Origin: AC-37 sp035275105
GTDB taxonomy: Bacteria; Actinomycetota; Thermoleophilia; Solirubrobacterales; Thermoleophilaceae
Direction: 5' to 3'
Length of the DNA: 64,000 nucleotides
Assembly (NCBI GenBank): GCA_035275105.1
Contig: DATENL010000005.1
Span: 1-64,000, forward strand
Under the pieces are notes generated by a model. The model saw only the letters and a program-made list of their open reading frames with translations. It had not been told where the DNA came from and searched no databases. Of the stretch, positions 7,771 through 16,462 are shown one piece after another; position 1 is the stretch's first letter, and each line of letters opens with the position of its first letter. The translations under genes were made by a program, and so were the position numbers.

Positions 7771-9246
7771 GTGACCCGCCGCTCGCTGGTGGGCGGCGCC
7801 GCCGCCGGCGCGGCGGCCGCGACGGTGCCGCGAACGGCGGCAGGCGCCAAGAGGCGGCGGCGAAGGAGCATCAGGGCGGACGTGGCCGTCGTCGGCGGCG
7901 GCCTGGCCGGGCTGACGACCGCGCGGCGACTCGTACAGAAGGGCGTCAAGGACGTCGTTCTGCTCGAGGCCCGCGACCGGGTCGGCGGGCGAACGTTCAC
8001 CAAGCACAGGCACGGCACCTGGGTCGACGTGGGCGGCCAGTGGATCAAGACCAAGCAGACGAGCTACGGGCCGGCGCAGTCGCGGATCGTCGCGCTGGCG
8101 AAGGAGGTCGGGGTCAAGACCTTCCCGAGCCACTACCCGGGCGGCAAGCAGGACGTGGCCTACGAGAACGGGGTCCGCACGACCTACCCGTGGGAGCCGA
8201 CCGCGGAGCTACCGCCCAGCCCGAGCCTGCTCGATGCCGCGACGGCGATCGTCAAGCTCGACCAGATGGCGGGCGAGGTCGACCCCGCGGCCCCGTGGAA
8301 GGCGGCCAGCGCCGCCGAGTGGGACGGTCAGACGTTCGACACCTGGATCCAGGCGAACGCCACCACGGACTACGGGAGGAAGATCCTCGACCTGGGCGCC
8401 GAGGCGATCCTCGCCTGCGAGCCGCGGGACGTGTCGCTGCTCTACCTGCTCTTCTACATCGCGTCGGCCGGCACCCTCGAGAACCTGATCTCCACGCCGC
8501 AGGGCTACCAGGAGAGCCGCTTCGTGGGCGGCTCGCAACAGGTGTCGGCGAAGGTCGCCCGCGCGCTGGGAAGCCGCGTGATCCTGCGCTCCCCGGTCAC
8601 GCAGATCAAGCAGACCGGCAACGACGTCGCGATCGAGTCGGCCCGCGCGATCGTCCACTGCAAGCGCGTGGTTGTCGCGATGGCTCCGGCGCTTCAGGAC
8701 GCGATCCGCTTCCACCCGCGGCTGCCGCCGCTGCGCGCCCAGCTCGCGCAGCGCTTCCCGATGGGCTCGGTGATCAAGATCCAGCTCTTCTACGACCGCC
8801 CGTTCTGGCGCGACGACGACCTGACCGGCTTCACCCTGAGCGACCAGGGGCCGTGCCGGGTCACCTGGGACAACAGCCCGCCGAGCGGGGAGCCCGGGAT
8901 CCTGCTCACGTTCATCGAGGGCCGCGACGCGCGCCACTGGTCCACCCGCCCCCCGGCCGCCCGCCGCGCAGCCGTGCTCGAGTCGCTGGCGCGCTACTTC
9001 GGCCCCGCGACGAAGAAGCCGTTCGACTACGTCGAGCAGGACTGGCTGCGCGAGCGCTGGTCGCGCGGCTGCTACGTCGGGATCATGCCCCCGGGCGTCA
9101 TGCTCGACTACGGCCACACGCTCCGGCCGCCGGTCGGGCGCATCCACTGGGCCGGTACCGAGGTCGCGACGCAGGGCGCCGGCTACATGGAGGGCGCGGT
9201 CCAGTCCGGCGAGCGCGCGGCCGGCGAGGTGCTGGCGCGCCTCTAG
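7771..9246 (+). CDS. Flavin-containing amine oxidase with Tat-like signal
   Basis: A 491-residue FAD-dependent amine oxidase of the monoamine oxidase type. The N-terminus TRRSLVGGAAAGAAAATVP resembles a twin-arginine signal, so the protein is probably exported folded. The dinucleotide-binding motif is VAVVGGGLAGLTTARRL, followed by LEARDRVGGRT. The C-terminal block HWAGTEVATQGAGYMEGAVQ is the classic MAO FAD site. Cys434 in SRGCYVGIMPPG aligns with the cysteine that carries 8-alpha-S-cysteinyl FAD in eukaryotic MAO (SGGCY), so covalent flavin is plausible. GTG at 7771 was chosen because it puts the Arg pair at residues 3-4. It follows the acylase by 8 bp and precedes murL by 20 bp. An acylase releasing amines for this oxidase is a reasonable guess, no more. 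Confidence 0.9.
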   Translation: MTRRSLVGGAAAGAAAATVPRTAAGAKRRRRRSIRADVAVVGGGLAGLTTARRLVQKGVKDVVLLEARDRVGGRTFTKHRHGTWVDVGGQWIKTKQTSYGPAQSRIVALAKEVGVKTFPSHYPGGKQDVAYENGVRTTYPWEPTAELPPSPSLLDAATAIVKLDQMAGEVDPAAPWKAASAAEWDGQTFDTWIQANATTDYGRKILDLGAEAILACEPRDVSLLYLLFYIASAGTLENLISTPQGYQESRFVGGSQQVSAKVARALGSRVILRSPVTQIKQTGNDVAIESARAIVHCKRVVVAMAPALQDAIRFHPRLPPLRAQLAQRFPMGSVIKIQLFYDRPFWRDDDLTGFTLSDQGPCRVTWDNSPPSGEPGILLTFIEGRDARHWSTRPPAARRAAVLESLARYFGPATKKPFDYVEQDWLRERWSRGCYVGIMPPGVMLDYGHTLRPPVGRIHWAGTEVATQGAGYMEGAVQSGERAAGEVLARL

Positions 9247-9265
9247 CGGCCGTAAGCTGGATCCG

Positions 9266-10504
9266 ATGGGCACGTCCCCCGCCGCCGCGACGCGGCGCTT
9301 CGAACCCGCGCGATTCGAGTCCTTCCGGTTCACCGGGCGGCGCTACGAGGACGGCGTCGCAACGCTCGAGTACGCGCTCGACGACGAGGTCGAGTTCGTC
9401 GAGCGGATCGGCTTCCCCGGCGCCACGGGGACGCCGAGCGAGCCGCTGCTCGAGCTGCTTCACCTGGTCGCGGGCGTCAGCTACTACAAGACGGCGGCCC
9501 CGCCGCTGATCGACGCGCCCGCCTCGCCGCTGCTCGAGGCCCTCTACACCGACGGGCTGGGCGAGTTCGGCCACGTGAACGGGATCGACATGCGCGAGCG
9601 CGTGCGGTTCGCGGGCGAGGCGAGCGAGCCGCGCTCGGGCGAGCCGCTCTCGCTGCCGCGGCGGACCGCGGTCCCCGTCGGGGGCGGGAAGGACTCGATT
9701 GTCACGCTGGAGGCGCTGAAGCGCCACGGAGAGCCGATCGTGGCGTTCTCCGTCGGCAACCCCGAGCCGATCCGCCGCACGGTCGAGGTCGCCGGCGTCG
9801 ACCACGTGGTCGCGGAGCGAGAGCTGTCGCCCAACCTCGCCGAGCTGAACGCGGCGGGCGCGCTGAACGGGCACGTGCCGATCACCGCGGTGGTCTCGGC
9901 GATCGCCTGCTTCGCGGCGCCGCTCCACGGCTGGGACGCGGTCGCGATGTCGAACGAGGGGTCGGCGTCCGAGCCGACGCTCGTGGCGCGCGGGGTCGAG
10001 GTCAACCACCAGTGGAGCAAGGGGCTCGAGTTCGAGCGGCTGATGCGCGACGAGATCGCGTGGCGGGCGCCCGGGCTTGACTGGTTCTCGCTCCTGCGGC
10101 CCTGGTCGGAGCTCGCGATCGCGCGTGCGTTCGCGCGGCTCGACGGCTACGACGACGCCTTCACGAGCTGCAACTCGGTCTTCCGCCGCGACCCCGCGAG
10201 GCGCGGCCCCGGCTGGTGCGGCGACTGCCCCAAGTGCCGGTTCGTGTTCCTCGTGCTCGCGCCCTGGATGGAGCCGGACCGGCTCGAGCGGATCTTCGGG
10301 CGCAACCTGCTCGCCGAGGACCCGGAGGCCTTCGCGGAGCTCGTGGCGCCGAGCAAGCCGCTCGAATGCGTGGGGACCCGGGCCGAGTCGGCCGCCGCCC
10401 TCGCGCTGGTCCGCGACGAGGCGACCGAGCGCGACGTCGCCCCCCTCCTCGAGCCGGCCGGCGAAAGCTTCGTTCCCGAGCGCCTTGCCGATGCGGTTCG
10501 CTGA
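9266..10504 (+). CDS. murL: UDP-MurNAc-L-Ala-L-Glu epimerase MurL
   Basis: MurL converts the terminal L-Glu of UDP-MurNAc-L-Ala-L-Glu to D-Glu, an ATP- and Mg-dependent step in an alternative peptidoglycan precursor route first described in Xanthomonas. The 412-residue protein shows the features I associate with that family: an N-terminal half containing EFVERIGFPG and HLVAGVSYYK, a PP-loop-like nucleotide motif GGGKDS at residues 139-144, SNEGSASEPT, QWSKGLEFE, and a Cys-rich segment WCGDCPKCRFVFLVLAPW in the C-terminal half. Its partner murD2 starts inside its last codons (14-nt overlap), which is the hallmark gene pairing. ATG at 9266 gives MGTSPAAATRRFEP. I identified it from memory of the family, not from a search. 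Confidence 0.85.
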   Translation: MGTSPAAATRRFEPARFESFRFTGRRYEDGVATLEYALDDEVEFVERIGFPGATGTPSEPLLELLHLVAGVSYYKTAAPPLIDAPASPLLEALYTDGLGEFGHVNGIDMRERVRFAGEASEPRSGEPLSLPRRTAVPVGGGKDSIVTLEALKRHGEPIVAFSVGNPEPIRRTVEVAGVDHVVAERELSPNLAELNAAGALNGHVPITAVVSAIACFAAPLHGWDAVAMSNEGSASEPTLVARGVEVNHQWSKGLEFERLMRDEIAWRAPGLDWFSLLRPWSELAIARAFARLDGYDDAFTSCNSVFRRDPARRGPGWCGDCPKCRFVFLVLAPWMEPDRLERIFGRNLLAEDPEAFAELVAPSKPLECVGTRAESAAALALVRDEATERDVAPLLEPAGESFVPERLADAVR

Positions 10505-11840
10505 CCTCGCCGGCCGCCGCGTGGGCGTGTGGGGGGCGGGCCGCGAGGGCCTGGCCGCGCACCGGGCGCTGCGCGAGCAGGAGCCCGAGCGCGAGGTGGT
10601 CGTGTACACCGACGCGCCGGTGCCGGAGCAGGAGCGCGAGGCCTTCGGCGGCGGGGCCGCGTTCGCCGACGGTCCCGACGGCTTCGGCCGGCTCGAGGGC
10701 TGCGAGGTTGTGATCCGGTCGCCCGGCGTCAGCCGCTACCGGCCCGAGGTGGACCGCCTGCGCTCCACCGGCGTCGAGCTGACGACCGGCACGAACCTCT
10801 GGTTCGAGGAGCACTGGCGGGAGCGGGTGGTGGCGGTCACGGGGACGAAGGGCAAGAGCACCACCTCGTCCCTGATCGCTCACGTGCTGAACGAGAGCGG
10901 GGTGCGCGCGACGCTGGGCGGCAACGTCGGGCGCGCGCCGCTCGACATCATGCGCGTCGAGCCGGCCCCGGACGTGTGGGTGCTCGAGCTGTCGAGCTTC
11001 CAGGCCGCCGACCTCGTGCGCGGCCCGTCGATCGGTGTCCTACTGAACGTCCACCCCGAGCACCTGGACTGGCACGGCACCCCCGAGCGCTACATGGCCG
11101 ACAAGGCCAACCTGTTCCTGCGCCGGACCGACACGCTGGCCGTGCTCAACCACGCCGACGCGCGCGTGGCGGCGCTGGCCGAGAAGCTCGTCGACGTGCG
11201 CTGGTTCGGTGACGAGCGGTCGCTCCACGCGGACGAGCGCGGCGGCATCAGACGGGGCGACGAGCTCCTGTACGAGCCGGGCACGCTGCGGCTGCGCGGC
11301 GTTCACAACGCGCTCAACGCGTGCGCAGCGCTGACCGCCGTCGAGGAGCTGGGGCTCGACGCCGCCGCGCTGGGCGACCCGCTGCGATCGTTCGAGCCGC
11401 TGCCGCACCGCCTCGAGCCGGTCGGGACGCACGGCGGCGTCACCTTCGTGAACGACTCGATCTCCACCACCCCGGCGGCCGCCACGGCGGCCCTGCACGC
11501 GCTCGCCGAGGCGCCGATCGCGCTGATCGCGGGCGGCTACGAGCGCGGCCAGGACTACAGCGGGCTCGTGGCGGCGATCGGCGACTCCACGGTGCAGCTC
11601 GTGGTCGGCCTGCCGGACACGGGCCGGCGGATCGTGGCCGAGATCGAGGCGCTGGGCGGCGACGGGCCGGCGACGGCGCTGGCCTCCGACGTGGACGAGG
11701 CCGTCGCGCTCGCGGCGGCCGGCCTCTCTGGCGGCGGCACGGTGCTCCTCTCCCCCGCGGCCCCCAGCTACGTGCAGTTCCGCAACTTCGAGGAGCGCGG
11801 CCAGGCGTTCGCGCGCGCGGCCGCGCGGGTGGCGGCGTGA
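10491..11840 (+). CDS. murD2: UDP-N-acetylmuramoyl-L-alanine--L-glutamate ligase MurD2
   Basis: Mur ligase of the MurD type, 449 residues. The N-terminal Rossmann-like domain starts VGVWGAGREGLAAHRAL. The central ATPase domain has the P-loop GTKGKST at 118-124 with SSLIAHVL, the LELSSFQ block and NVHPEHLDWHGT. The C-terminal domain has LPHRLEPVGTHGGVTFVNDSIST and LIAGGYERGQDY. Classical MurD adds D-Glu; its placement directly after murL argues that this is the MurD2 form, which adds L-Glu to UDP-MurNAc-L-Ala before MurL inverts it. The sequence alone does not prove the stereochemistry. The ATG at 10491 lies 14 nt inside murL, and the stop overlaps the next start (GTGA), so translation is coupled at both ends. 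Confidence 0.88.
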   Translation: MRFADLAGRRVGVWGAGREGLAAHRALREQEPEREVVVYTDAPVPEQEREAFGGGAAFADGPDGFGRLEGCEVVIRSPGVSRYRPEVDRLRSTGVELTTGTNLWFEEHWRERVVAVTGTKGKSTTSSLIAHVLNESGVRATLGGNVGRAPLDIMRVEPAPDVWVLELSSFQAADLVRGPSIGVLLNVHPEHLDWHGTPERYMADKANLFLRRTDTLAVLNHADARVAALAEKLVDVRWFGDERSLHADERGGIRRGDELLYEPGTLRLRGVHNALNACAALTAVEELGLDAAALGDPLRSFEPLPHRLEPVGTHGGVTFVNDSISTTPAAATAALHALAEAPIALIAGGYERGQDYSGLVAAIGDSTVQLVVGLPDTGRRIVAEIEALGGDGPATALASDVDEAVALAAAGLSGGGTVLLSPAAPSYVQFRNFEERGQAFARAAARVAA

Positions 11841-12619
11841 GCGAGTGCGTCCTCGACGGCCGGGTCACGCCGCTCGGGAAGGCGACCGTGCCCGTGACCG
11901 ACGAGGGGCTCCTGCGCGGAGACGGGGCGTTCGAGGTGGTCCGCCTCTACGCGGGCCGGCCGTTCGCGCTCGACGACCACCTGCGGCGCATGGCGCGGTC
12001 CTGCGAGACGCTGATGCTCGAGTCGGACCTGTCGGCGATGCGCGAGGACGCGCTCACGGCGTGCGAGCTGGCCGACGGCCGCGACCTGCTCCTGCGTCTG
12101 GTCGTGACCCGGGGCGGCCACAGGATCGCGCTGCTCGAGCCGATGCCCGCGCACTGCGAGTCGCTGCGCCTGGCCGTCGAGCAGCACCTGCCGACGCCGC
12201 TGTTGCGCGCGGCGAAGTCGCTGTCGTACGCGGCGAACATGCTCGCGGCGCGGCGCGCGGCCGAGCGCGGGTTCGACGACGCCCTGCTGGTCATGCCCGA
12301 CCAGCGTGTCCTGGAGGTCACGCGGTCCTCGTTCTTCTGGGTCGAGGGCGGAGTCGTCTACACGCCGCCGCTCGAGGAGGACACGATCCTCGACTCGATC
12401 ACGCGCCGGCGCGTGCTCGAGGAGAACGAGGTGACCGAGCGGAGGGTCGAGCTGGGCGCGCTCGGCGTCGCCGACGAGGCGTTCAGCGCCGGGACGTCGT
12501 TCGAGGTGCTGCCGGTCACGGAGATCGAGGGCGTCGGGTCGTTCGAGGCCGGGCCGGTCACGCGCGCGGTGTGCGAGCGGGTCCGCGAGCGCGTGGAACG
12601 GGAGCTGGCGGAGGCGTGA
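11837..12619 (+). CDS. PLP-dependent class IV aminotransferase (BCAT/D-AAT/ADC-lyase fold)
   Basis: A 260-residue fold-type IV PLP enzyme. The opening VTDEGLLRGDGAFEVVRLYAG is the family's first block. The Schiff-base lysine is in RAAKSLSYAANMLAARRAA, the conserved glutamate is in RVLEVTRSSFFWV, and VYTPPLEEDTILDSITRRRVL plus AGTSFEVLPVTEIEGV complete the pattern. This superfamily includes branched-chain aminotransferase, D-amino acid aminotransferase and 4-amino-4-deoxychorismate lyase, and the motifs visible do not decide between them. Being GTGA-coupled to murD2, a role in D-amino acid supply is attractive but unproven. Its own stop overlaps the cupin start by the same GTGA arrangement. 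Confidence 0.88.
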   Translation: MSECVLDGRVTPLGKATVPVTDEGLLRGDGAFEVVRLYAGRPFALDDHLRRMARSCETLMLESDLSAMREDALTACELADGRDLLLRLVVTRGGHRIALLEPMPAHCESLRLAVEQHLPTPLLRAAKSLSYAANMLAARRAAERGFDDALLVMPDQRVLEVTRSSFFWVEGGVVYTPPLEEDTILDSITRRRVLEENEVTERRVELGALGVADEAFSAGTSFEVLPVTEIEGVGSFEAGPVTRAVCERVRERVERELAEA

Positions 12620-13110
12620 GCGACCGCCCGAACGTCTTCGATCCGCGCTTCGACGCCGAGCAGGACCGCGCGCCGTTCACCTGGCGCCGGGCACGCGTCG
12701 GCCGGCAGGCGGGCGCCGAGAAGCTGGGCGCGTCGCTGTTCGAGCTGCCGTCCGGGGCGTCGAGCTTCCCGCTGCACGTGCACCACGCGAACGAGGAGAT
12801 GATCGTCGTGCTCGCCGGCCGGCCCACGCTCCGCTCGCTGGCGGGCGAACGCGAGCTCGCGCCCGGCGAGGTCGTCGCCTGCCCTACCGGCGAGCGCGGA
12901 GCGCACCGGCTGGACAACCGGGCTGACGAGCCCGCCCGCGTGCTGATCGTGAGCACGATGATCGCGCCCGAGGTGAACACGTACCCCGACAGCGGCAAGG
13001 TCTGGGCCCGCGACTTCCCGCCGGGTGGCGAGCCGCCCGATCCGGACGCGGCGCTCGACGTCCTGGCGCGCCCGGACCCCGACCTCGACTACCTGGACGG
13101 CGAGCGATGA
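12616..13110 (+). CDS. Single-domain cupin protein
   Basis: A 164-residue cupin. The metal-binding motif 1 is FPLHVHHANEEMIVVLAGRPTLR (His, His, Glu ligands), and motif 2 is the region HRLDNRADEPARVLIVST. The C-terminal part VNTYPDSGKVWARDFPPGGEPPD occurs in a group of bacterial cupins that bind no known substrate. The start is GTG at 12616, overlapping the aminotransferase stop as GTGA. It is the last gene of the murL operon: 77 bp without a gene follow, then a secreted-protein gene with its own ribosome binding site. Function unknown; sugar-nucleotide or amino-acid-derived ligands would suit the context. Confidence 0.82.
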   Translation: MSDRPNVFDPRFDAEQDRAPFTWRRARVGRQAGAEKLGASLFELPSGASSFPLHVHHANEEMIVVLAGRPTLRSLAGERELAPGEVVACPTGERGAHRLDNRADEPARVLIVSTMIAPEVNTYPDSGKVWARDFPPGGEPPDPDAALDVLARPDPDLDYLDGER

Positions 13111-13187
13111 CGGGTTAGACCCTTCTATTGCGCTCGCGCCACACCTGGGGCATGCTGGAGGTGGTTCCAGGAAAGGATTCCGGCTCC

Positions 13188-14837
13188 ATGATCTTGCTTC
13201 GCTCCCTCTGTTACCTCGCCGTCGCCCTCGCCGTCGCCCTGGTCGTGGCCGTCTCGGCCAACGCCGCGTCGCGCGACCTCGACCGGAGCTTCGGCGACGA
13301 CGGGATCGCCCTCACGGCGGTGGGTGAATCGGATGCGTACGCCACCGACATGGCCCTGCAGCCGAACGGCAAGATCGTCGTCGGAGGCATCGGGAACTCC
13401 CCGCTCAAGGGCGACGACGACGTCGAGCACCCGGATCAGAGAGGCGCGGCGATCGCCCGCTTCAACCCGGACGGCACGCTCGACAGGAGCTTTGGCGGCG
13501 ACGGGATCGTTCTCGACCACTACAGCCTCGAGGGCAGCAGCATCGACGCGGTCGCGGTGCAGCCCGACGGCAAAATAGTGGTCGCCGGCGGCGGCAACTG
13601 CTGCGTCTCCACCCTGTACGTCGCCCGCTACATGCCCGATGGGGCCCGTGACCTCGGGTTCGGCGACGACGGTCTCCTGCGGCTGGGCATTCGCCTCGAC
13701 AGCACGACGGCCAGGGGCATCGCCCTTCAGCCCGACGGCAGGATCCTCATCGGCGGCTTCACCAATTCCGAGGACATCGAGCCGTTCGTCGTTCGGTTGA
13801 CGACGGACGGCGAGCGGGATCCGACCTACGGCACCAATGGGGTCGCACGTCTGACGCTGGGCAACCCGCAGATCCCGTCGGCCGATGTGGGCGGGCTCGT
13901 CCTCCAGGACGGCAAGGCCGTCATCTCCGGCAGCTCCTCCGGCGACGGTCACGTGGACCTCTTCGTCGCGCGCCTCGACGAGTTCGGAGCGCTGGACCAG
14001 ACGTTCGGCGACGGAGGCGTCGTCTACGACCGGGCGGGCAACGACGACCAGTACGTCGCCCGAGACTTGGGGCTCTGGAGCGACAAGCTGATCGTCACGG
14101 GCTTTCGCGGCGAGACCTGGGAGGAGCCGCGCAACTACCTGTTGGGACGGTTCGACGGCCTCGACGGCGCTCGCGACACGAGCTTCAACCCCGGCGGGAC
14201 CGACCCCGGGTACGTGTTCGCGGGCGCGGGTGACGGCCCACCGCGAGGCGACTCGCTCGCGATCGACCCGGTCACGGGTGCGATCACGGTCGCCGGCACC
14301 GCGGAGCAGGACGGCATCCGCAAGCTGATGGTCGTCCGCTACCTGAGCGACGGGTCGCGCGACGACACCGGTTTCCGCTCGGCGAACGGCAACGTCGGTC
14401 CGCGACTGCTCTCGCTTGGAGACGGCAGCCTTAGCCTGAACGGAGCCGATCCCGCCGTCGCCCTCGACGCCGAGGGTGGGATCGTCGTCGCCACGACCGC
14501 GCTCGACGCGGGTCGGAACAAGTTCGCCCTCGTGCGCCTGGGCGACACGCGGCCGGAGCCGAACGCCCGCCCTGTCGCCCGGATCCGCGGGCAGCACGTC
14601 GTGCCGCGCAACCGGTGGGTCCGCTTCGGGGGCCTGCGCTCGTTCGACCGCGACGGCCGGATTGTGGAGTACGCCTGGCGGACGGACAACGGGCCGTTCC
14701 GTCCGCTCGGTCCGGTCTTCTGGCACCGCTTCGGCCGCCTCGGCGTCCATGTCGTCACCCTGCGGGTGACCGATGACGGCGGCGCGGTTTCATACGCGAC
14801 CTTCCGGGTCAACGTGAGGAGGGCCTCCCGCTCATGA
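13188..14837 (+). CDS. Secreted delta-60 repeat protein with C-terminal PKD-like domain (copy 1)
   Basis: A 549-residue exported protein. The signal peptide is MILLRSLCYLAVALAVALVVAVSANA. The mature part carries about seven copies of the delta-60 repeat (for example LDRSFGGDGI followed by VQPDGKIVVAGG), predicted to form a beta-propeller-like structure. The last 90 residues (PVARIRG, FDRDGRIVEYAW, HVVTLRVTDDGG) look like a PKD/Ig-like domain. No catalytic site is visible, so a surface or matrix role is likely. ATG 13188 was chosen over upstream ATGs because AGGAAAGGA sits 11 bp before it and the signal peptide starts there. Its stop overlaps the next start (ATGA) and the next gene is a full paralogue. 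Confidence 0.88.
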   Translation: MILLRSLCYLAVALAVALVVAVSANAASRDLDRSFGDDGIALTAVGESDAYATDMALQPNGKIVVGGIGNSPLKGDDDVEHPDQRGAAIARFNPDGTLDRSFGGDGIVLDHYSLEGSSIDAVAVQPDGKIVVAGGGNCCVSTLYVARYMPDGARDLGFGDDGLLRLGIRLDSTTARGIALQPDGRILIGGFTNSEDIEPFVVRLTTDGERDPTYGTNGVARLTLGNPQIPSADVGGLVLQDGKAVISGSSSGDGHVDLFVARLDEFGALDQTFGDGGVVYDRAGNDDQYVARDLGLWSDKLIVTGFRGETWEEPRNYLLGRFDGLDGARDTSFNPGGTDPGYVFAGAGDGPPRGDSLAIDPVTGAITVAGTAEQDGIRKLMVVRYLSDGSRDDTGFRSANGNVGPRLLSLGDGSLSLNGADPAVALDAEGGIVVATTALDAGRNKFALVRLGDTRPEPNARPVARIRGQHVVPRNRWVRFGGLRSFDRDGRIVEYAWRTDNGPFRPLGPVFWHRFGRLGVHVVTLRVTDDGGAVSYATFRVNVRRASRS

Positions 14838-16462
14838 CACGCTCGTTCCGATACTTCGCCGCCGCGCTCGGCCTCGCGCTGGTCGTCGCGGTGGCCGCGA
14901 CGGCCGCCCCGCGCGACCTCGACCGCAGCTTCGGCGGGGACGGCGTGGTCGTGACGGCGATCGGGGAGGCCAACGCGCGGGCGAGCGCGCTTGCCCTGCA
15001 GCCGGACGGCAGGATCGTCGTGGCCGGAAGCGGGCAGGTCCCGCCCGGCGGCAACAGCGGCAACGCGCTCGCAGTGGTGCGATACCTGCCCGGCGGTCGT
15101 GTGGACCCGAGCTTCGGCGGCGGCGACGGCGTGGTCGAGCGCTTCACCGAGGACGGCACGGGCGCGGGCGCGGTCGCGATCCAGCCCGACGGCAAGATCC
15201 TCGTGGCCGGCTCGGCGAGCTTCTTCACCGCAACGATCCACGTCACGCGCTATCTCGCGAACGGCGTACGCGACGAGAGCTTCGGCGACGACGGCGTGGC
15301 GATCCTGCCCGGAATCTGCTGCGACGGCGCGGAGGCCACCGGATTGGCAATCCAGCCGGACGGCAAGATCGTGGTCGCAGGCTGGATTACCAACACGCCC
15401 TCCATGGACTCGTTCGTGGCGCGTCTCACCTCCGCCGGGCAGCCGGACGAGAGCTACGACGGGGACGGGGTCGCCCGGCTCGAGCTCGGCGACGCCGAGT
15501 TCAAGCAGTCGCGCGCGTTCGGGCTCGTGCTCCAGGGCGACAGGGCCGTCATCGCGGGCGAGATCCTCACGGGCGAGGGGGAGCGCAACGTGATGCTGGC
15601 GCGACTCGACGGCACCGGCGCGCTGGACGGCACGTTCGGCGACGGCGGGGTCGTGCAGGATCGCGCAGGCAACGACGACGACTACCGGGCGCGCGACGTC
15701 GCGCTGCGCAACGGGAAGCTGGTCGTGACGGGCTTCCGCGGAGCCAGGAACGTCGGACCACGCAACTACCTCATCGCGCGCTTCGAGGCCGAGGACGGCG
15801 CGCTCGACACGACGTTCAACTCCGAGGGCTCCGACCCGGGGCACGTGTTCGCGAGCGCCGGGGACGGCGTGCCGGTGGCCGTGGGTGTGGCGGTCGACGC
15901 CGCCGGCCGGGTGACGGTCGCCGGCAGCGCCATGGAGGACGGCAAGCGCAAGATGCTGGTCGCGCGCTACCTGCGCAGCGGCGTGCGCGACGACGCCGGA
16001 TTCCGGTCGAGCGACGGCCACGTCGGCGCGCGCCTGATCGACGCCGGCGACAGCGGCAACTCCGAGGCGAACGACGTGGTCCTCGACCCGAACGGCAAGA
16101 TCGTGGTCGCGGGCTGGGCGCTCGACGCGGGCCGCTCCGACTTCGCGCTCGCCCGTCTCGGCGACACGCCGGCGAGGCCCAACATCCGCCCGGTGGCCCG
16201 GATCCGCGGCCACCACGACGTGCCCCGCAAGCGCTGGGTCCGCTTCCACGGAATGCGCTCGTCCGACGCCGACGGCCGGATCGTGGAGTACGCCTGGCGT
16301 ACCGGCGACCGCCCCTACCGCGTACTGGGCCCGGTCTTCTGGCACCGCTTCGGCCGGCCCGGTACGCACGTCGTGAGCCTGCGCGTGCGCGACGACCGGG
16401 GCGCCGTCGACTTCGCGACGTTCCGGGTGAGCGTGCGGACGCGGTCGGCTACTACGCCGTAG
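14834..16462 (+). CDS. Secreted delta-60 repeat protein with C-terminal PKD-like domain (copy 2)
   Basis: Tandem paralogue of the preceding gene, 542 residues, with the same architecture: signal peptide (SFRYFAAALGLALVVAVAATAA), about seven delta-60 repeats (LQPDGRIVVAGSG, IQPDGKILVAGSA, IQPDGKIVVAGW) and the same PKD-like tail (DADGRIVEYAW). The two proteins align end to end, down to RAGNDD and the PRNYL block, so they arose by duplication of the whole gene rather than of repeats. Translation is coupled by ATGA. The last 11 nt overlap the 3' end of the convergent gltD gene, so no intergenic terminator exists between them. Confidence 0.88.
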   Translation: MTRSFRYFAAALGLALVVAVAATAAPRDLDRSFGGDGVVVTAIGEANARASALALQPDGRIVVAGSGQVPPGGNSGNALAVVRYLPGGRVDPSFGGGDGVVERFTEDGTGAGAVAIQPDGKILVAGSASFFTATIHVTRYLANGVRDESFGDDGVAILPGICCDGAEATGLAIQPDGKIVVAGWITNTPSMDSFVARLTSAGQPDESYDGDGVARLELGDAEFKQSRAFGLVLQGDRAVIAGEILTGEGERNVMLARLDGTGALDGTFGDGGVVQDRAGNDDDYRARDVALRNGKLVVTGFRGARNVGPRNYLIARFEAEDGALDTTFNSEGSDPGHVFASAGDGVPVAVGVAVDAAGRVTVAGSAMEDGKRKMLVARYLRSGVRDDAGFRSSDGHVGARLIDAGDSGNSEANDVVLDPNGKIVVAGWALDAGRSDFALARLGDTPARPNIRPVARIRGHHDVPRKRWVRFHGMRSSDADGRIVEYAWRTGDRPYRVLGPVFWHRFGRPGTHVVSLRVRDDRGAVDFATFRVSVRTRSATTP

